Assembly (NCBI GenBank): GCA_900542735.1
Contig: UQOS01000002.1
Coordinates: forward strand, 14,033-78,032
Length of the DNA: 64,000 bases
Source: an uncultured Mycoplasmatota bacterium
GTDB taxonomy: Bacteria > Bacillota_I > Bacilli_A > RF39 > UBA660
Reading direction: 5' to 3'
In this document: in pieces, positions 26,867 through 34,751 of the stretch
How the letters are laid out: each line of letters starts with the position of its first letter
How positions within the stretch are numbered: position 1 is the first letter of the stretch
Notes under the pieces: model-generated
Seen by the model: only the letters and a program-made list of their open reading frames with translations
The model's database searches: none
Told to the model about the DNA's origin: nothing
Program-made: the position numbers and the translations under genes

Positions 26867-27060
26867 TTACATTTGCTGAAGTAGTGTTATGGTAAATGAT
26901 GTAGTATTTAAAACATTTTCATCGTTTTTACCTATATAAATAAAAAGTGATGTAGAAGATAAAGGTGTTACTTTACCAACATAATCTTTATAAACTAAAC
27001 TATCAGTAAGTTGTATATTAGTCCAACTGGGTTTGTTATAAATTTCTTTTCTAGTTAGTG
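26867..27060 (-). pseudogene. 3' remnant of an unidentified gene
   Basis: On the minus strand a 64-codon open stretch without a start codon follows an in-frame stop and ends at TAA (26867-26869). It reads as a coherent protein tail (KPSWTNIQLTDSLVYKD ... SLFIYIGKNDENVL ... SFTITLLQQM), rich in Thr/Ser/Leu and beta-strand-like. The ending resembles the C-terminal beta-domain of collagen-like surface proteins, and an intact-ended collagen-like gene lies just to the right, so a lost paralogue is possible. No promoter or start was found. The rest of 26700-27190 shows nothing else recognisable. Confidence 0.55.
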
Positions 27061-27200
27061 TTTAGTTTTTTTTAAATACTAATTTAAAATTATCAATTTT
27101 TTACTACTTTATATTATTAATTTTCCTAATTATAGATATTGTCACAGTCAAGAAGAGGTTTTCTTACATACTTTATATTAACTATTATGGAGGTTAAATT

Positions 27201-28200
27201 ATGAATCATAAAGATAAGATAAACGAAATTATAGAAGTAAGTAAAAAGCGTTTGGAACTTAAAAAAATTGGTTTACTTCCTTATGCAATTTGGCCAACTG
27301 GTCCTACTGGGCCTAGTGGTAGAGGGTTAGAAATTATAGGTAGTTATGCTAGTTTAGAAGAATTAAAAAAAGATCACCCTACTGGTAAAGATGGCGATAG
27401 TTATATTTATCAATGGTGAATTATATATTTGGGATTCTACTATTCATAACTGGACTGATATTGGTAATATTAAGGAGCCTAAAGGAGATACTGGAGATAC
27501 TGAGACTTTTATTATTCAAAAAACTACTACAGGAGAAGCTGGTACAAAAGCACAGGTAATTGACAATAAAACTGGATTAGAACATCACTTAAATTTTATA
27601 ATTCCTAAGGGTGATAAAGGTGAGACTGGTAACGAAGGTAAAATGGGGCCTACTGGTCCTAAAGGAAAAAAAGGAGAAATAGGTCCTAAAGGTGAAACTG
27701 GTCTTCAAGGAGAAATAGGCCCTATAGGAATTCAAGGGCCAACTGGGCCAACTGGACCAACGGGACCACGAGGAACTGCTAGTCCAACTGATTATAATAC
27801 TATTGGCTTTGCTAGTATTATAAATACCAAAAAAGCTGGAACTACTCAAATTTGTAACACAAGAGTAATCCCTGGCGTTAGTGATTATATAGTGATTAAC
27901 GGTAATAGTATCACGATTAAAAAAACTAGTGTGTTTGAAATTGTACTTTGTGGTAGAATTTCTGGAGTTACTCAAAATACAGGAGCATCTTTTTCATTAT
28001 TTAATACAGAAACAAATGCTGTAGTTAGTGACTTATTATTTGTATTAGAAGCAGGAAATACGCCTGATATGAATTTTTCTGAAATGACTGTAACGGATAT
28101 TATAGGTCCTACTACTTTAGAAGTTAGAACGACTATTAATGGTAATGATGAAATTAGTTTTTCAGAAATGAATGTATTACTTAAAAGCTATAATATTTAG
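27201..28200 (+). CDS. Collagen-like (exosporium-type) protein, split by a frameshift
   Basis: Two overlapping frames (27201-27419 and 27391-28200) form one protein of about 333 aa. Frame 1 ends shortly after GDSYIYQW at a TGA; the other frame continues INGELYIWD. Removing one T in TATATTTATC near 27412 restores GDSYI-INGELYIWD, so a one-base insertion or a sequencing error is likely. Order: N-terminal region with GPTGPSGRG; collagen-like Gly-X-Y stretches (PKGDTGDT, then KGDKGETGNEGKMGPTGPKG up to GPTGPTGPTGPRG); and a C-terminal beta-rich domain of about 135 residues like the trimerising heads of BclA-type exosporium glycoproteins. A strong GGAGG precedes the ATG. A spore-surface filament role is inferred from family and from other coat genes nearby. 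Confidence 0.8.
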
Positions 28201-28205
28201 AAAAT

Positions 28206-28252
28206 AAAAACTATAAACAAATTTAAAAAGTAAAGCTGTTTATAGTTTTTTT
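28206..28252 (+). terminator. Terminator of the collagen-like gene
   Basis: Stem AAACTATAAACA/TGTTTATAGTTT with a 17-base loop and a T7 run. Confidence 0.8.
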
Positions 28253-28419
28253 ATTATTTTAATAAATGGTAGACCTGATTAAGACATTAGGTATTGTTCC
28301 TTTTAAAATAATTTTTAGTAGATATGAGCACATCAAATTACATAAATTTATTATTTTTTCGATAGTGTATTCACTTTGTTATTAGGTACCTACTTAAAAG
28401 TTTTAGTCTTTAAAGAATA

Positions 28420-28444
28420 GTAAAAAGAACCTATAAAGAGGTTC
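28420..28444 (-). terminator. Terminator overlapping the end of the LysM gene
   Basis: GAACCT/AGGTTC hairpin (28427-28444) followed by T5 on the minus strand. The 3' arm includes the last codons of the LysM gene. Confidence 0.75.
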
Positions 28445-28964
28445 TTATTTGATTATTTTTAGGATAAACGATTAATTGTTCTGGTAAGAGATAAATATTT
28501 TGATTATAGTATAAGATCTCATTTACTGGTACTTGTAAATCTTCTGTAATCTTTTTAAGAGTATCATCATCTTTGGTAATATAAACTCCTACTCCAGCTT
28601 TTGGTATTAATAATGTTTGGTCTGGATAAATATATTCATTTAACTCTAAACCATTTATTTCTGCTAATGTTTTATCACTTATATTATACTTTTTAGCAAT
28701 TGCATATAAGTTATCACCTTTTTTTACCGTATAGTATTCAAAGGCACCATTATTACTACTATTAGTTGTAGTATTCATGGTATTACCATTCGCATTGTTA
28801 GTAGAATTATTATTGTTAGAAATAGGAATAATTAATTCTAAGCCTGGCACCAAATAATAAATATTTTCTAAATTATTTTCTCTTACTAAACTAATAACAT
28901 CAACATTAAACTTTTGTGCAATACTATTAATAGTATCACCTGGCATCACAATATAAGTTTGCAT
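28431..28964 (-). CDS. LysM-repeat protein
   Basis: 177 aa with no signal peptide. Two clear LysM domains (about 1-46, YIVMPGDTINSIAQKF; about 76-120, YYTVKKGDNLYAIAKKYNIS) are separated by an Asn/Thr-rich linker, with a third degenerate copy at 122-168. LysM binds GlcNAc-containing glycans such as peptidoglycan. The absence of a signal peptide fits spore-cortex or coat proteins such as SafA, which are made in the mother cell; with coat genes nearby this is plausible but not proven. AGGAGG precedes the ATG. It is the last gene of a minus-strand run starting at ylmH. Confidence 0.85.
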   Translation of the reverse strand: MQTYIVMPGDTINSIAQKFNVDVISLVRENNLENIYYLVPGLELIIPISNNNNSTNNANGNTMNTTTNSSNNGAFEYYTVKKGDNLYAIAKKYNISDKTLAEINGLELNEYIYPDQTLLIPKAGVGVYITKDDDTLKKITEDLQVPVNEILYYNQNIYLLPEQLIVYPKNNQIRTSL

Positions 28965-29008
28965 AATAACCTCCTACATCATTATATGTAAAAAGGTTAG
29001 AATATTAA

Positions 29009-30250
29009 CTATTTTTGATAGATATCTACTCTATTTACCGTATTATAACGAAGTTCATTATTTTTTAAAACTGGTATAATGTTAGATCCTTCGTCTTGAT
29101 AATATAGAGTATCATCTATTATAAAGTAAATTGTATTTGCTACTACTTTTAAGTTGTGAATACCATTTTGTTTATATAATAAGATAGGACTATCTAAATG
29201 ATGATTAGATACTCGATATACTTCTCCTTGTTTTGTTAGAATGTAATAATTATTATTACTCATGATAATTTGTTGGTAATCAAATTTATTTTTTACTTCT
29301 TCTACTATTTCTTCTTCAAATAATATATGATTTTCTCTAAAGTCATAAATATTAGCATTTTGCCATTTTCCATTATATAACTGTCCACCTATTTCATTAC
29401 TACCAATTAATCTAGCTATTTTCTTTACTGGATTTATCTCTATTTGTAGTAAGTTAGAAGGATCTGTATAATATAGTTTATTATCAACTATGCCATTAAT
29501 ATAAGTATCACTTGATAAAGTATACCCTAAAGAAATAGTATCTGTTTTTGAATTTTCTAGATTAATTAAGGTAACAGAATCAAATTCTTGAACTTTACTA
29601 CTTAAATAATTTGGTACAATATAATAATTTCCTACTAAATAGCCTTGAGTATTTTCATACTTATCAAAGTTTAAAATAGGTTTTACACTTGCATTTTTAC
29701 TACGAATAATCTCAATTCCTTTATAATTCCATAAAGTAATGGTATCTTTTTCTTTTAAATTCTTAGTATATACACTAGAAGTTCCAACTGCTTCTTTGGT
29801 TTCTAAATCAATATTAAAAGGCTCTATCTTAATATTTTTTTCTGTTAAAAATGCTTTCATATTCGTAATAATACTTTGATTTTGTAAAGTCAATTCTGTA
29901 TATAATTGATTATCTTGAATGCATTCTATATAAGTACCAGTTTTATTTTCTAATATTGGGTAAATACACTCTATACCATTTTCTTGATAATATAAAATTT
30001 CTTTAATAATCTTCTTTTGTTTATTATATTGATTACCAATTACATAAGAATATTTATGATTATCATTGGTAATTAAAATATCATAAATATCAGTAGAAGT
30101 TTTTTCATATACTTCATCTACTTGAAACTTTTTATCGTTAAAATATACTTCATAATTTACTTCATGTCCTTTTTTAAAGAAAGTAAAACCCCACTCAAAA
30201 GCTAAAAACATTAAAATCATTAAAATTAAAATAGAAATTACTTTTTTCAC
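29009..30250 (-). CDS. Membrane-anchored protein with predicted beta-propeller-like repeats
   Basis: About 413 aa. One N-terminal transmembrane helix (VISILILMILMFLAF) followed by an extracellular domain with recurring short strands such as YYIVPNYL, NKLYYTDPSNLL, NYYILTKQGEVYRVS and NTIYFIIDDTLYY. This DUF5050/propeller-like pattern is suggested only by strand spacing. The start is taken as the GTG at 30248-30250, five bases after GAAGTGG; an upstream TTG in the same frame is possible. The function is not recognised. It lies in the ylmH-to-LysM run. Confidence 0.78.
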   Translation of the reverse strand: MKKVISILILMILMFLAFEWGFTFFKKGHEVNYEVYFNDKKFQVDEVYEKTSTDIYDILITNDNHKYSYVIGNQYNKQKKIIKEILYYQENGIECIYPILENKTGTYIECIQDNQLYTELTLQNQSIITNMKAFLTEKNIKIEPFNIDLETKEAVGTSSVYTKNLKEKDTITLWNYKGIEIIRSKNASVKPILNFDKYENTQGYLVGNYYIVPNYLSSKVQEFDSVTLINLENSKTDTISLGYTLSSDTYINGIVDNKLYYTDPSNLLQIEINPVKKIARLIGSNEIGGQLYNGKWQNANIYDFRENHILFEEEIVEEVKNKFDYQQIIMSNNNYYILTKQGEVYRVSNHHLDSPILLYKQNGIHNLKVVANTIYFIIDDTLYYQDEGSNIIPVLKNNELRYNTVNRVDIYQK

Positions 30251-30293
30251 ACTAACCACTTCCAATTATATTTATTATATCTAATATTTTGCC

Positions 30294-30325
30294 CAAAAAA
30301 AAGATAAATTTACTATTTATCTTTT
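30294..30325 (-). terminator. Terminator at the end of the PH-like gene
   Basis: AAAGATAAA/TTTATCTTT stem followed by T8 on the minus strand; it overlaps the last codons of the gene ending at 30313. Confidence 0.65.
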
Positions 30326-30786
30326 GAAATTCTTAATTTTTGTTTTTCTTTCATCATATAATCGGTAATCATAGTTTCAATTTCAGGAAGTGCTCTCTTA
30401 TCAATATTAGATAGAGTTACAAATTCATTAATAGTATCAATATAAATTTTTCCCCAAATCACACCAGATAACACTTTTAAATCGTTAAACATATCGGGCG
30501 TAATAGAATCTAAAAAGTAACCAAACACTACTCTTTTACGACCTATCAAGATTCTTTTATTGGTTAAAGCTATAACGGCAGTAGAAAAAAGATCAAACAT
30601 ATTATCATTTTTTTGAGCAGTAAAAGCATAAAGTATTTTCTCATTTGGATTTAAATGTTTTTCCACAATCTTAGCATTCTTTTTAATACGCCAAGCTACA
30701 CTCATTTTATATTTTTTCTTAAATTTACTTGCTAATTCATAAGCAGAGTTACCTTTATTATCCATAACTACACTACCCTTCTTCAT
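30313..30786 (-). CDS. Bacterial PH-like domain protein
   Basis: 157 aa, soluble. Residues about 45-145 (NPNEKILYAFTAQKN, ALTNKRILIGRKRV, GKIYIDTINEFVTLSNI, then a closing helix) match short bacterial PH-like proteins, where the TNKRILI strand is characteristic. Function in bacteria is unclear; related proteins act in envelope stress responses. The ATG at 30786 lies seven bases after the SNase-like stop; an internal ATG at 30765 follows AAGAAGGG and could be the real start. Confidence 0.75.
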   Translation of the reverse strand: MKKGSVVMDNKGNSAYELASKFKKKYKMSVAWRIKKNAKIVEKHLNPNEKILYAFTAQKNDNMFDLFSTAVIALTNKRILIGRKRVVFGYFLDSITPDMFNDLKVLSGVIWGKIYIDTINEFVTLSNIDKRALPEIETMITDYMMKEKQKLRISKDK

Positions 30787-30793
30787 AGCCTTA

Positions 30794-31456
30794 TTATATC
30801 ATATCTTCGATAAATTTTAAAATATTTTCTAATATGTCATCAATAAAACTAGTAATCGATGCTAGTAAATTATCAAAGAAGCTTTGAAAAGAATTTTTCT
30901 TTTTAGTATTTTTTAATTCTGTTTGCTTATTTTCAGTAGTAGTTTCTTTTTTCCATATTCCTACTTGACTATTTTTTGCTTCTTTTTCACTTTTCTCTAA
31001 GGAAGAAAAATACTTAGAATTACTATATAAATTATCTACTTTACCATATCCAGATTTTATAATACTATCTTGAATTAATATATCATCTACAAAAACCCAA
31101 GCAAGGGTTCTGCCATATACATCTTCTTCTTTAAAATTATCATCTGTTACTAATTTTATTTCTTTAGCTTTTGTTAGAGTCGTACAAGTATACTCTTTTG
31201 CTTCTTTTAAAATAGGAGTTTCTACACTACTTACTCCATCATCAATATCTTCTATATTAAGTGCTAAAAATCTTACTTTGATGATACTATTACTAGATGT
31301 TCTAAATTTAGCAGTATTAATATCTACACATTCTTCTAGTGTTACTTTTTCTTCTACTACTTTTTCTTGTTCTTCTTTATCTATTTCTTCTGCATAACTC
31401 ATAATGGGAGAAAATAAAAGAAATCCCATTAAAAACATATATACCACTTTTTTCAT
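30794..31456 (-). CDS. Secreted SNase-like (thermonuclease fold) protein with C-terminal amphipathic helix
   Basis: 220 aa. Signal peptide (1-22, SYAEE); SNase-like OB fold (about 40-165: KVRFLALNIEDI, AKEYTCTTL, YGRTLAWVFVDD, QDSIIKSGYGKV, SEKEAKNSQVGIW). Family catalytic residues are only partly visible: the R-x-x-x-D region reads VRFLALNIED and GRTLAW carries the second Arg, while the Glu is uncertain, so activity may be reduced. After a Lys/Thr linker the protein ends with an amphipathic segment (FFDNLLASITSFIDDILENI), like the cohesin-like protein at 23825. Likely an extracellular nuclease-like protein. It lies 10 bases downstream of ylmH. Confidence 0.8.
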   Translation of the reverse strand: MKKVVYMFLMGFLLFSPIMSYAEEIDKEEQEKVVEEKVTLEECVDINTAKFRTSSNSIIKVRFLALNIEDIDDGVSSVETPILKEAKEYTCTTLTKAKEIKLVTDDNFKEEDVYGRTLAWVFVDDILIQDSIIKSGYGKVDNLYSNSKYFSSLEKSEKEAKNSQVGIWKKETTTENKQTELKNTKKKNSFQSFFDNLLASITSFIDDILENILKFIEDMI

Positions 31457-31466
31457 AATTCACCTA

Positions 31467-32207
31467 CTACTTATATTGATTAATTTCTAAAATAATATTA
31501 TCTTTTTTTGTATTTCCTAATTTTGTACCAATCTTAAATTTTCCCACATGACGAATGGATAAAATATCATTTTCTTTTAAAAGAATACTATTATTTTTTA
31601 ATTCTTGATAATTTAAGAATATTTTTTTAGATGTTATTAAATCCTTTACTTGACTACGACTTTTATTTGCTAGTTTACTAACAATAATATCTACTCGCAT
31701 ACTACTTACCATAATCGTAAAATTTTGAAAATGATTTTCTGTTAGTGATAATTCAGATATAGGAATTAATTCAATTAATTTGTTACCCACATAATGAAAG
31801 TTCTCTAATAGATATGAATCTAATTTAGAAAGACTTACATAATAACTATCTTTTTCTACAAAGATATCACCTATTACATTATCATTTAGACCAAGTGCAA
31901 ATAAGCTTCCTAAAATTTCATAGTGAGTAAGAGAAGTATCTGTTTTTATTTGATAAAAAGTAAGATAAGATTCATACTCTCCAAAATAAATAATTTTCTT
32001 CTCTAAAAAGGGATACTTATCATAGATAGAATATGGTATCTGATAATAATTTAAGTAGTTTGTAACAAGTTTCATTTCACTAGGATTTAAAAAGTTACTG
32101 GCTACTCCTTTTTTTGTTTTCTGATATTGTCTGTATTTATCTAATATACTAGATACTAAAATTCTATCTTTTTTATTTAAGGTTAACAATTTATCTTTTT
32201 CTATCAT
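31467..32207 (-). CDS. ylmH: YlmH-type S4 RNA-binding protein
   Basis: 246 aa. The C-terminal S4 domain (about 172-235: MRVDIIVSKLANKSRSQVKDLITSKK) is preceded by the YlmH N-terminal region, including LNPSEMKLVTNYLNYY and ALGLNDNVIGDIFV, which match the family. In Bacilli YlmH is encoded near the division genes and associates with ribosomes and obstructed 50S complexes. Here it starts an operon with unrelated envelope genes instead. The ATG follows TGGAGATG. Confidence 0.88.
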   Translation of the reverse strand: MIEKDKLLTLNKKDRILVSSILDKYRQYQKTKKGVASNFLNPSEMKLVTNYLNYYQIPYSIYDKYPFLEKKIIYFGEYESYLTFYQIKTDTSLTHYEILGSLFALGLNDNVIGDIFVEKDSYYVSLSKLDSYLLENFHYVGNKLIELIPISELSLTENHFQNFTIMVSSMRVDIIVSKLANKSRSQVKDLITSKKIFLNYQELKNNSILLKENDILSIRHVGKFKIGTKLGNTKKDNIILEINQYK

Positions 32208-32242
32208 AACATCTCCAGTAATATTATATATGATTTTGAATA

Positions 32243-32279
32243 GAAAAAAAAGAAATGTCTTTCACTATACATTTCTTTA
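32243..32279 (-). terminator. Terminator after the Cys/His-containing protein gene
   Basis: Ten-pair stem AAAGAAATGT/ACATTTCTTT with T8 on the minus strand. Confidence 0.85.
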
Positions 32280-32304
32280 CAGTTTTATTATCTTGCTTTT
32301 AAAG

Positions 32305-32943
32305 TTAAATTTTCTTTGGTGTAATACTTTTTTCTAAAACTTTTTGTTTTTCTTCTATGATAGGATTCACTATTTTAAATTCAATATTATCATGTTCTAG
32401 TTTATGAGAGGCAATTTCTAGTAAACATTCATGACAATTATGTTCAAAGAAATTACATCTAGATTCAAAACCAGACATATGATTACCGCTAGCACATAAA
32501 TCATAATCTTCCCATACTTTTACTATTTCTAATGGTGTTAGTTTTCCTTTTTTATGAATCTCATTTTCCTGTTCTTCTGTAATTGAAGCATAAAATCTTT
32601 TTATCTGTGCTTTTATAATAATATGTTCACATAATTTTTTTAAAGCTACTATTTGTCCTTTACTTCCTGTTGTGTAAATAGCTAAATTAATCACATCATC
32701 ATCTATATTATCAAGATACATCAGAAAGAATCTTCTATACTCGTTATAATTGTCAAAAATATATACATCATTAAAATCAGATTCACTAATATTTAAATTA
32801 AGTTTATCTTTGACTTCTTTAATCTCAATATGTTTTTTTATTTTTGCTTTTGTAATATGCAAAAATAGGCTTGTTTTTAAATCTAAATTTTTCATTTCAA
32901 ATCTTTCTCCCAGAAAGTTATTAAAATTAGAATCATCATACAA
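32305..32943 (-). CDS. Hypothetical protein with a Cys/His cluster
   Basis: Up to 212 aa, soluble, no signal or membrane segment. Residues about 145-185 hold LCASGNHMSGFESRCNFFEH and NCHECLLEIASHK, a Cys/His-rich stretch that could bind a metal. The middle contains LAIYTTGSKGQIVALKKL. I do not recognise the family. The first ATG (32943) has no good ribosome site; an ATG at 32895 after GGGAG with long spacing is an alternative. It is a single gene with its own terminator. Confidence 0.75.
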   Translation of the reverse strand: MYDDSNFNNFLGERFEMKNLDLKTSLFLHITKAKIKKHIEIKEVKDKLNLNISESDFNDVYIFDNYNEYRRFFLMYLDNIDDDVINLAIYTTGSKGQIVALKKLCEHIIIKAQIKRFYASITEEQENEIHKKGKLTPLEIVKVWEDYDLCASGNHMSGFESRCNFFEHNCHECLLEIASHKLEHDNIEFKIVNPIIEEKQKVLEKSITPKKI

Positions 32944-33104
32944 ATCTAATTAATATATTTAAAATATATTTTTTCTATTTCATCTTTACATAATAAATTC
33001 TCTTTGATAGTTATGTTTTCATATTATAGCCACTAAGTAAATTGGTGTCAACTAAATTATGTATTTTTATTTTGATACAATCTATCCAACAATAACATAA
33101 TAGT

Positions 33105-33131
33105 TAGAAAAAGTGGACAAAAAGTCCACTT
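33105..33131 (-). terminator. Terminator of the Lys-Thr tRNA transcript
   Basis: Perfect eight-pair stem AAGTGGAC/GTCCACTT with a T-rich tail on the minus strand, 12 bases after tRNA-Thr. Confidence 0.85.
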
Positions 33132-33142
33132 ATTTTTATTTA

Positions 33143-33218
33143 TGGTGCCGATTATCGGATTCGAACCAATGACCTACGCGTTACGAGTGCGTTGCACTAC
33201 CAACTGTGCTAAATCGGC
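33143..33218 (-). tRNA. tRNA-Thr(CGT)
   Basis: 76 nt with encoded CCA. Acceptor GCCGATT/AATCGGC pairs perfectly; the anticodon loop CTCGTAA gives CGT. The last anticodon-stem pair is an A-C mismatch. It reads ACG. Confidence 0.92.
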
Positions 33219-33262
33219 ATAAAAAAACACTACTCAAATATGAGTAATGTTAAACTCAATTT

Positions 33263-33338
33263 TGGTGGGCTGTTAGGGATTCGAACCCTAGACCCACTGA
33301 TTAAGAGTCAGTTGCTCTACCAACTGAGCTAACAGCCC
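33263..33338 (-). tRNA. tRNA-Lys(CTT)
   Basis: 76 nt with encoded CCA. Anticodon stem ACTGA/TCAGT, loop CTCTTAA giving CTT. It is a second lysine isoacceptor; tRNA-Lys(TTT) is in the 12-gene array. Confidence 0.94.
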
Positions 33339-33358
33339 AAAATTTGAATTACTTCTAT

Positions 33359-33367
33359 AGTATATCA
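33359..33367 (-). promoter_or_regulatory. Extended -10 promoter for the Lys-Thr tRNA pair
   Basis: Minus strand TGA-TATACT (TATACT at 33359-33364) about 20 bases before tRNA-Lys; the -35 is weak. Confidence 0.5.
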
Positions 33368-33591
33368 TAAAAATTAAAAAAGAAAATATTTTTTTTATAT
33401 TTTCTTCAACTTTTTTCTGTCCTGAAATTTCAAAGTAAAATTCATCCCTAATAAAAAGGGTTGCATTTACTTTGACTCACTCTCTTTTTGATTTAGATTT
33501 TTTCTATTTTTTTATAATTCCTCTTATCAGTTGTATTTGCTATGACTTTTATGAATTGCATTTACTTTGCTATTTTACCTCTTTATGTTCC

Positions 33592-33745
33592 TTTAAGTAG
33601 GAATAGTCTGGTTTAGAAAGGCAAAAATTAATTTTACGAATTAACATTTTTATTTTTTTATAGTCCTCTTAAGTGGGAATATCTAAATTAAAAAGGGCAA
33701 ATCTTACTTTGTAAATATTTCTATTTTTATAATTCGTCTAGGTAA
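33592..33745. repeat. Degenerate 76-base direct repeat in an intergenic region
   Basis: CTTTAAGTAGGAATAGTCT (from about 33592) and CTCTTAAGTGGGAATATCT (from about 33667) start two diverged copies that both continue AAAGG(G)CAAA and end in ...TTTTTATA. TTGCATTTACTTTG also occurs twice further left (33461, 33556). The 540 bases between tRNA-Lys and the coat gene hold no open frame I can support, so this may be decayed sequence. Confidence 0.5.
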
Positions 33746-33897
33746 TAATAATACACCAAAAAGCAGTTATGAGAATATCTTATAGTAGATAATTATAAAG
33801 GACTACATACTATGTAACCAAAAAAATCATAAACTAGATTTGCTACAAACAAATGCCTACTGAATAATTATCAACTTTTATGAAAGGAGGTATTTTC

Positions 33898-34323
33898 ATG
33901 TGTCCAGAAAATAATAACACAAACAACAACTGCTGCTTAGCAAACATTCTAGAAGTAATTGTGAAACTACAAGACCGTAGTGAAAAATTTGATTGTTTAG
34001 GAGATGGTTGTGACCGTCCGTTCTTAGGACCAACACCTGCTACTGTTTGTTACAACACTAGACCAGTTACTTTTTATCAATGCTCAAATGGAGAATTATG
34101 GAGTTTCCCTTATACATTAAATGGTGCAGATAATACAAGTAATGTATTTAGATGTGAACATGTAGAAGGTTGTTGTGCAACATGCCGTGTATTAGCTCCT
34201 AATACAGATGAAGCAACTGCTACAACTACTCCATATCTTCCAACCGATTCATACTTTACAATTAATTTAAACTGCGTTGGTGCATTAAGATGCTTACCAG
34301 ATACATTTATTGCTTGTAGTTAA
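33898..34323 (+). CDS. CotY/CotZ-family spore coat/exosporium protein
   Basis: 141 aa, cysteine-rich (10 or more Cys). Diagnostic features: NNCCLANILEVIVKLQD near the N-terminus, a CDRPFLGP segment, NTRPVTFYQC, FRCEHVEGCCATCRVL and a closing LNCVGALRCLPDT, all matching CotY, CotZ and ExsY of Bacillus. These proteins self-assemble into disulphide-linked layers of the coat crust or exosporium. The real start is the ATG at 33898, since a perfect AAAGGAGG lies just upstream; an in-frame ATG at 33880 overlaps that site. It is a single gene in a large intergenic region, probably under a sporulation sigma factor, though no promoter could be assigned. Confidence 0.92.
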   Translation: MCPENNNTNNNCCLANILEVIVKLQDRSEKFDCLGDGCDRPFLGPTPATVCYNTRPVTFYQCSNGELWSFPYTLNGADNTSNVFRCEHVEGCCATCRVLAPNTDEATATTTPYLPTDSYFTINLNCVGALRCLPDTFIACS

Positions 34324-34351
34324 AAGGATCGCTAAAAGCGATCTTTTATTA
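34322..34351. terminator. Bidirectional terminator between convergent genes
   Basis: AAAAGGATCGCT/AGCGATCTTTT hairpin. It starts at the coat-gene stop and overlaps the last codons of the minus-strand gene ending at 34332, and serves both. Confidence 0.85.
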
Positions 34352-34673
34352 TAATGTTTCGAATTGTCTTAATAGGAATAATATCACCATCTACCGTAAT
34401 TAAATTATCATTTAATTTACCAGCTACTTTAGTATCATAAGTTTTAGTATCTGTCTCTATCATGACATGAATATTAAAAACATAACGACTACTTTTAAAA
34501 AGTTTTCTAATTTCTGTTTCTACACTATTAAGAGAATCTTGACTAATAGGAGTATCGACACTACGATATTCCTTTTTTTTATCATCTTGTAATCCTGCAT
34601 AATACACTTTTTTATTATTATCATGACTACTACTTACATCTTTTTTAAAAATTTTAGGTAATTCTTTTTTCAT
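34332..34673 (-). CDS. Small conserved-looking hypothetical protein
   Basis: 113 aa, soluble and basic. A low-complexity N-terminal 35 residues is followed by a compact part (TPISQDSLNSVETEIRKLF ... FNIHVMIETDTKTYDTKVAG ... LITVDGDIIPIKTIRNIIIK) whose last 60 residues look like a small beta-sheet domain. Not recognised. It is convergent with the coat gene and shares its terminator. The start ATG follows GGAAAGG. Confidence 0.7.
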   Translation of the reverse strand: MKKELPKIFKKDVSSSHDNNKKVYYAGLQDDKKKEYRSVDTPISQDSLNSVETEIRKLFKSSRYVFNIHVMIETDTKTYDTKVAGKLNDNLITVDGDIIPIKTIRNIIIKDRF

Positions 34674-34751
34674 ACAACCTTTCCTTTCAATATATTCTAT
34701 TCTAAATAAATATTTTTAAAACTTTTTTCCATATTAATAAAGAGGGATAAA

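Noticed and set aside
27201..27419. Separate 72-aa gene before the collagen-like gene
   Set aside because: Joining it to the next frame by one base gives a continuous collagen-like protein.
27589..27975. Minus-strand Ser/Trp-rich frame
   Set aside because: It is the complement of Gly-X-Y codons of the collagen-like gene.
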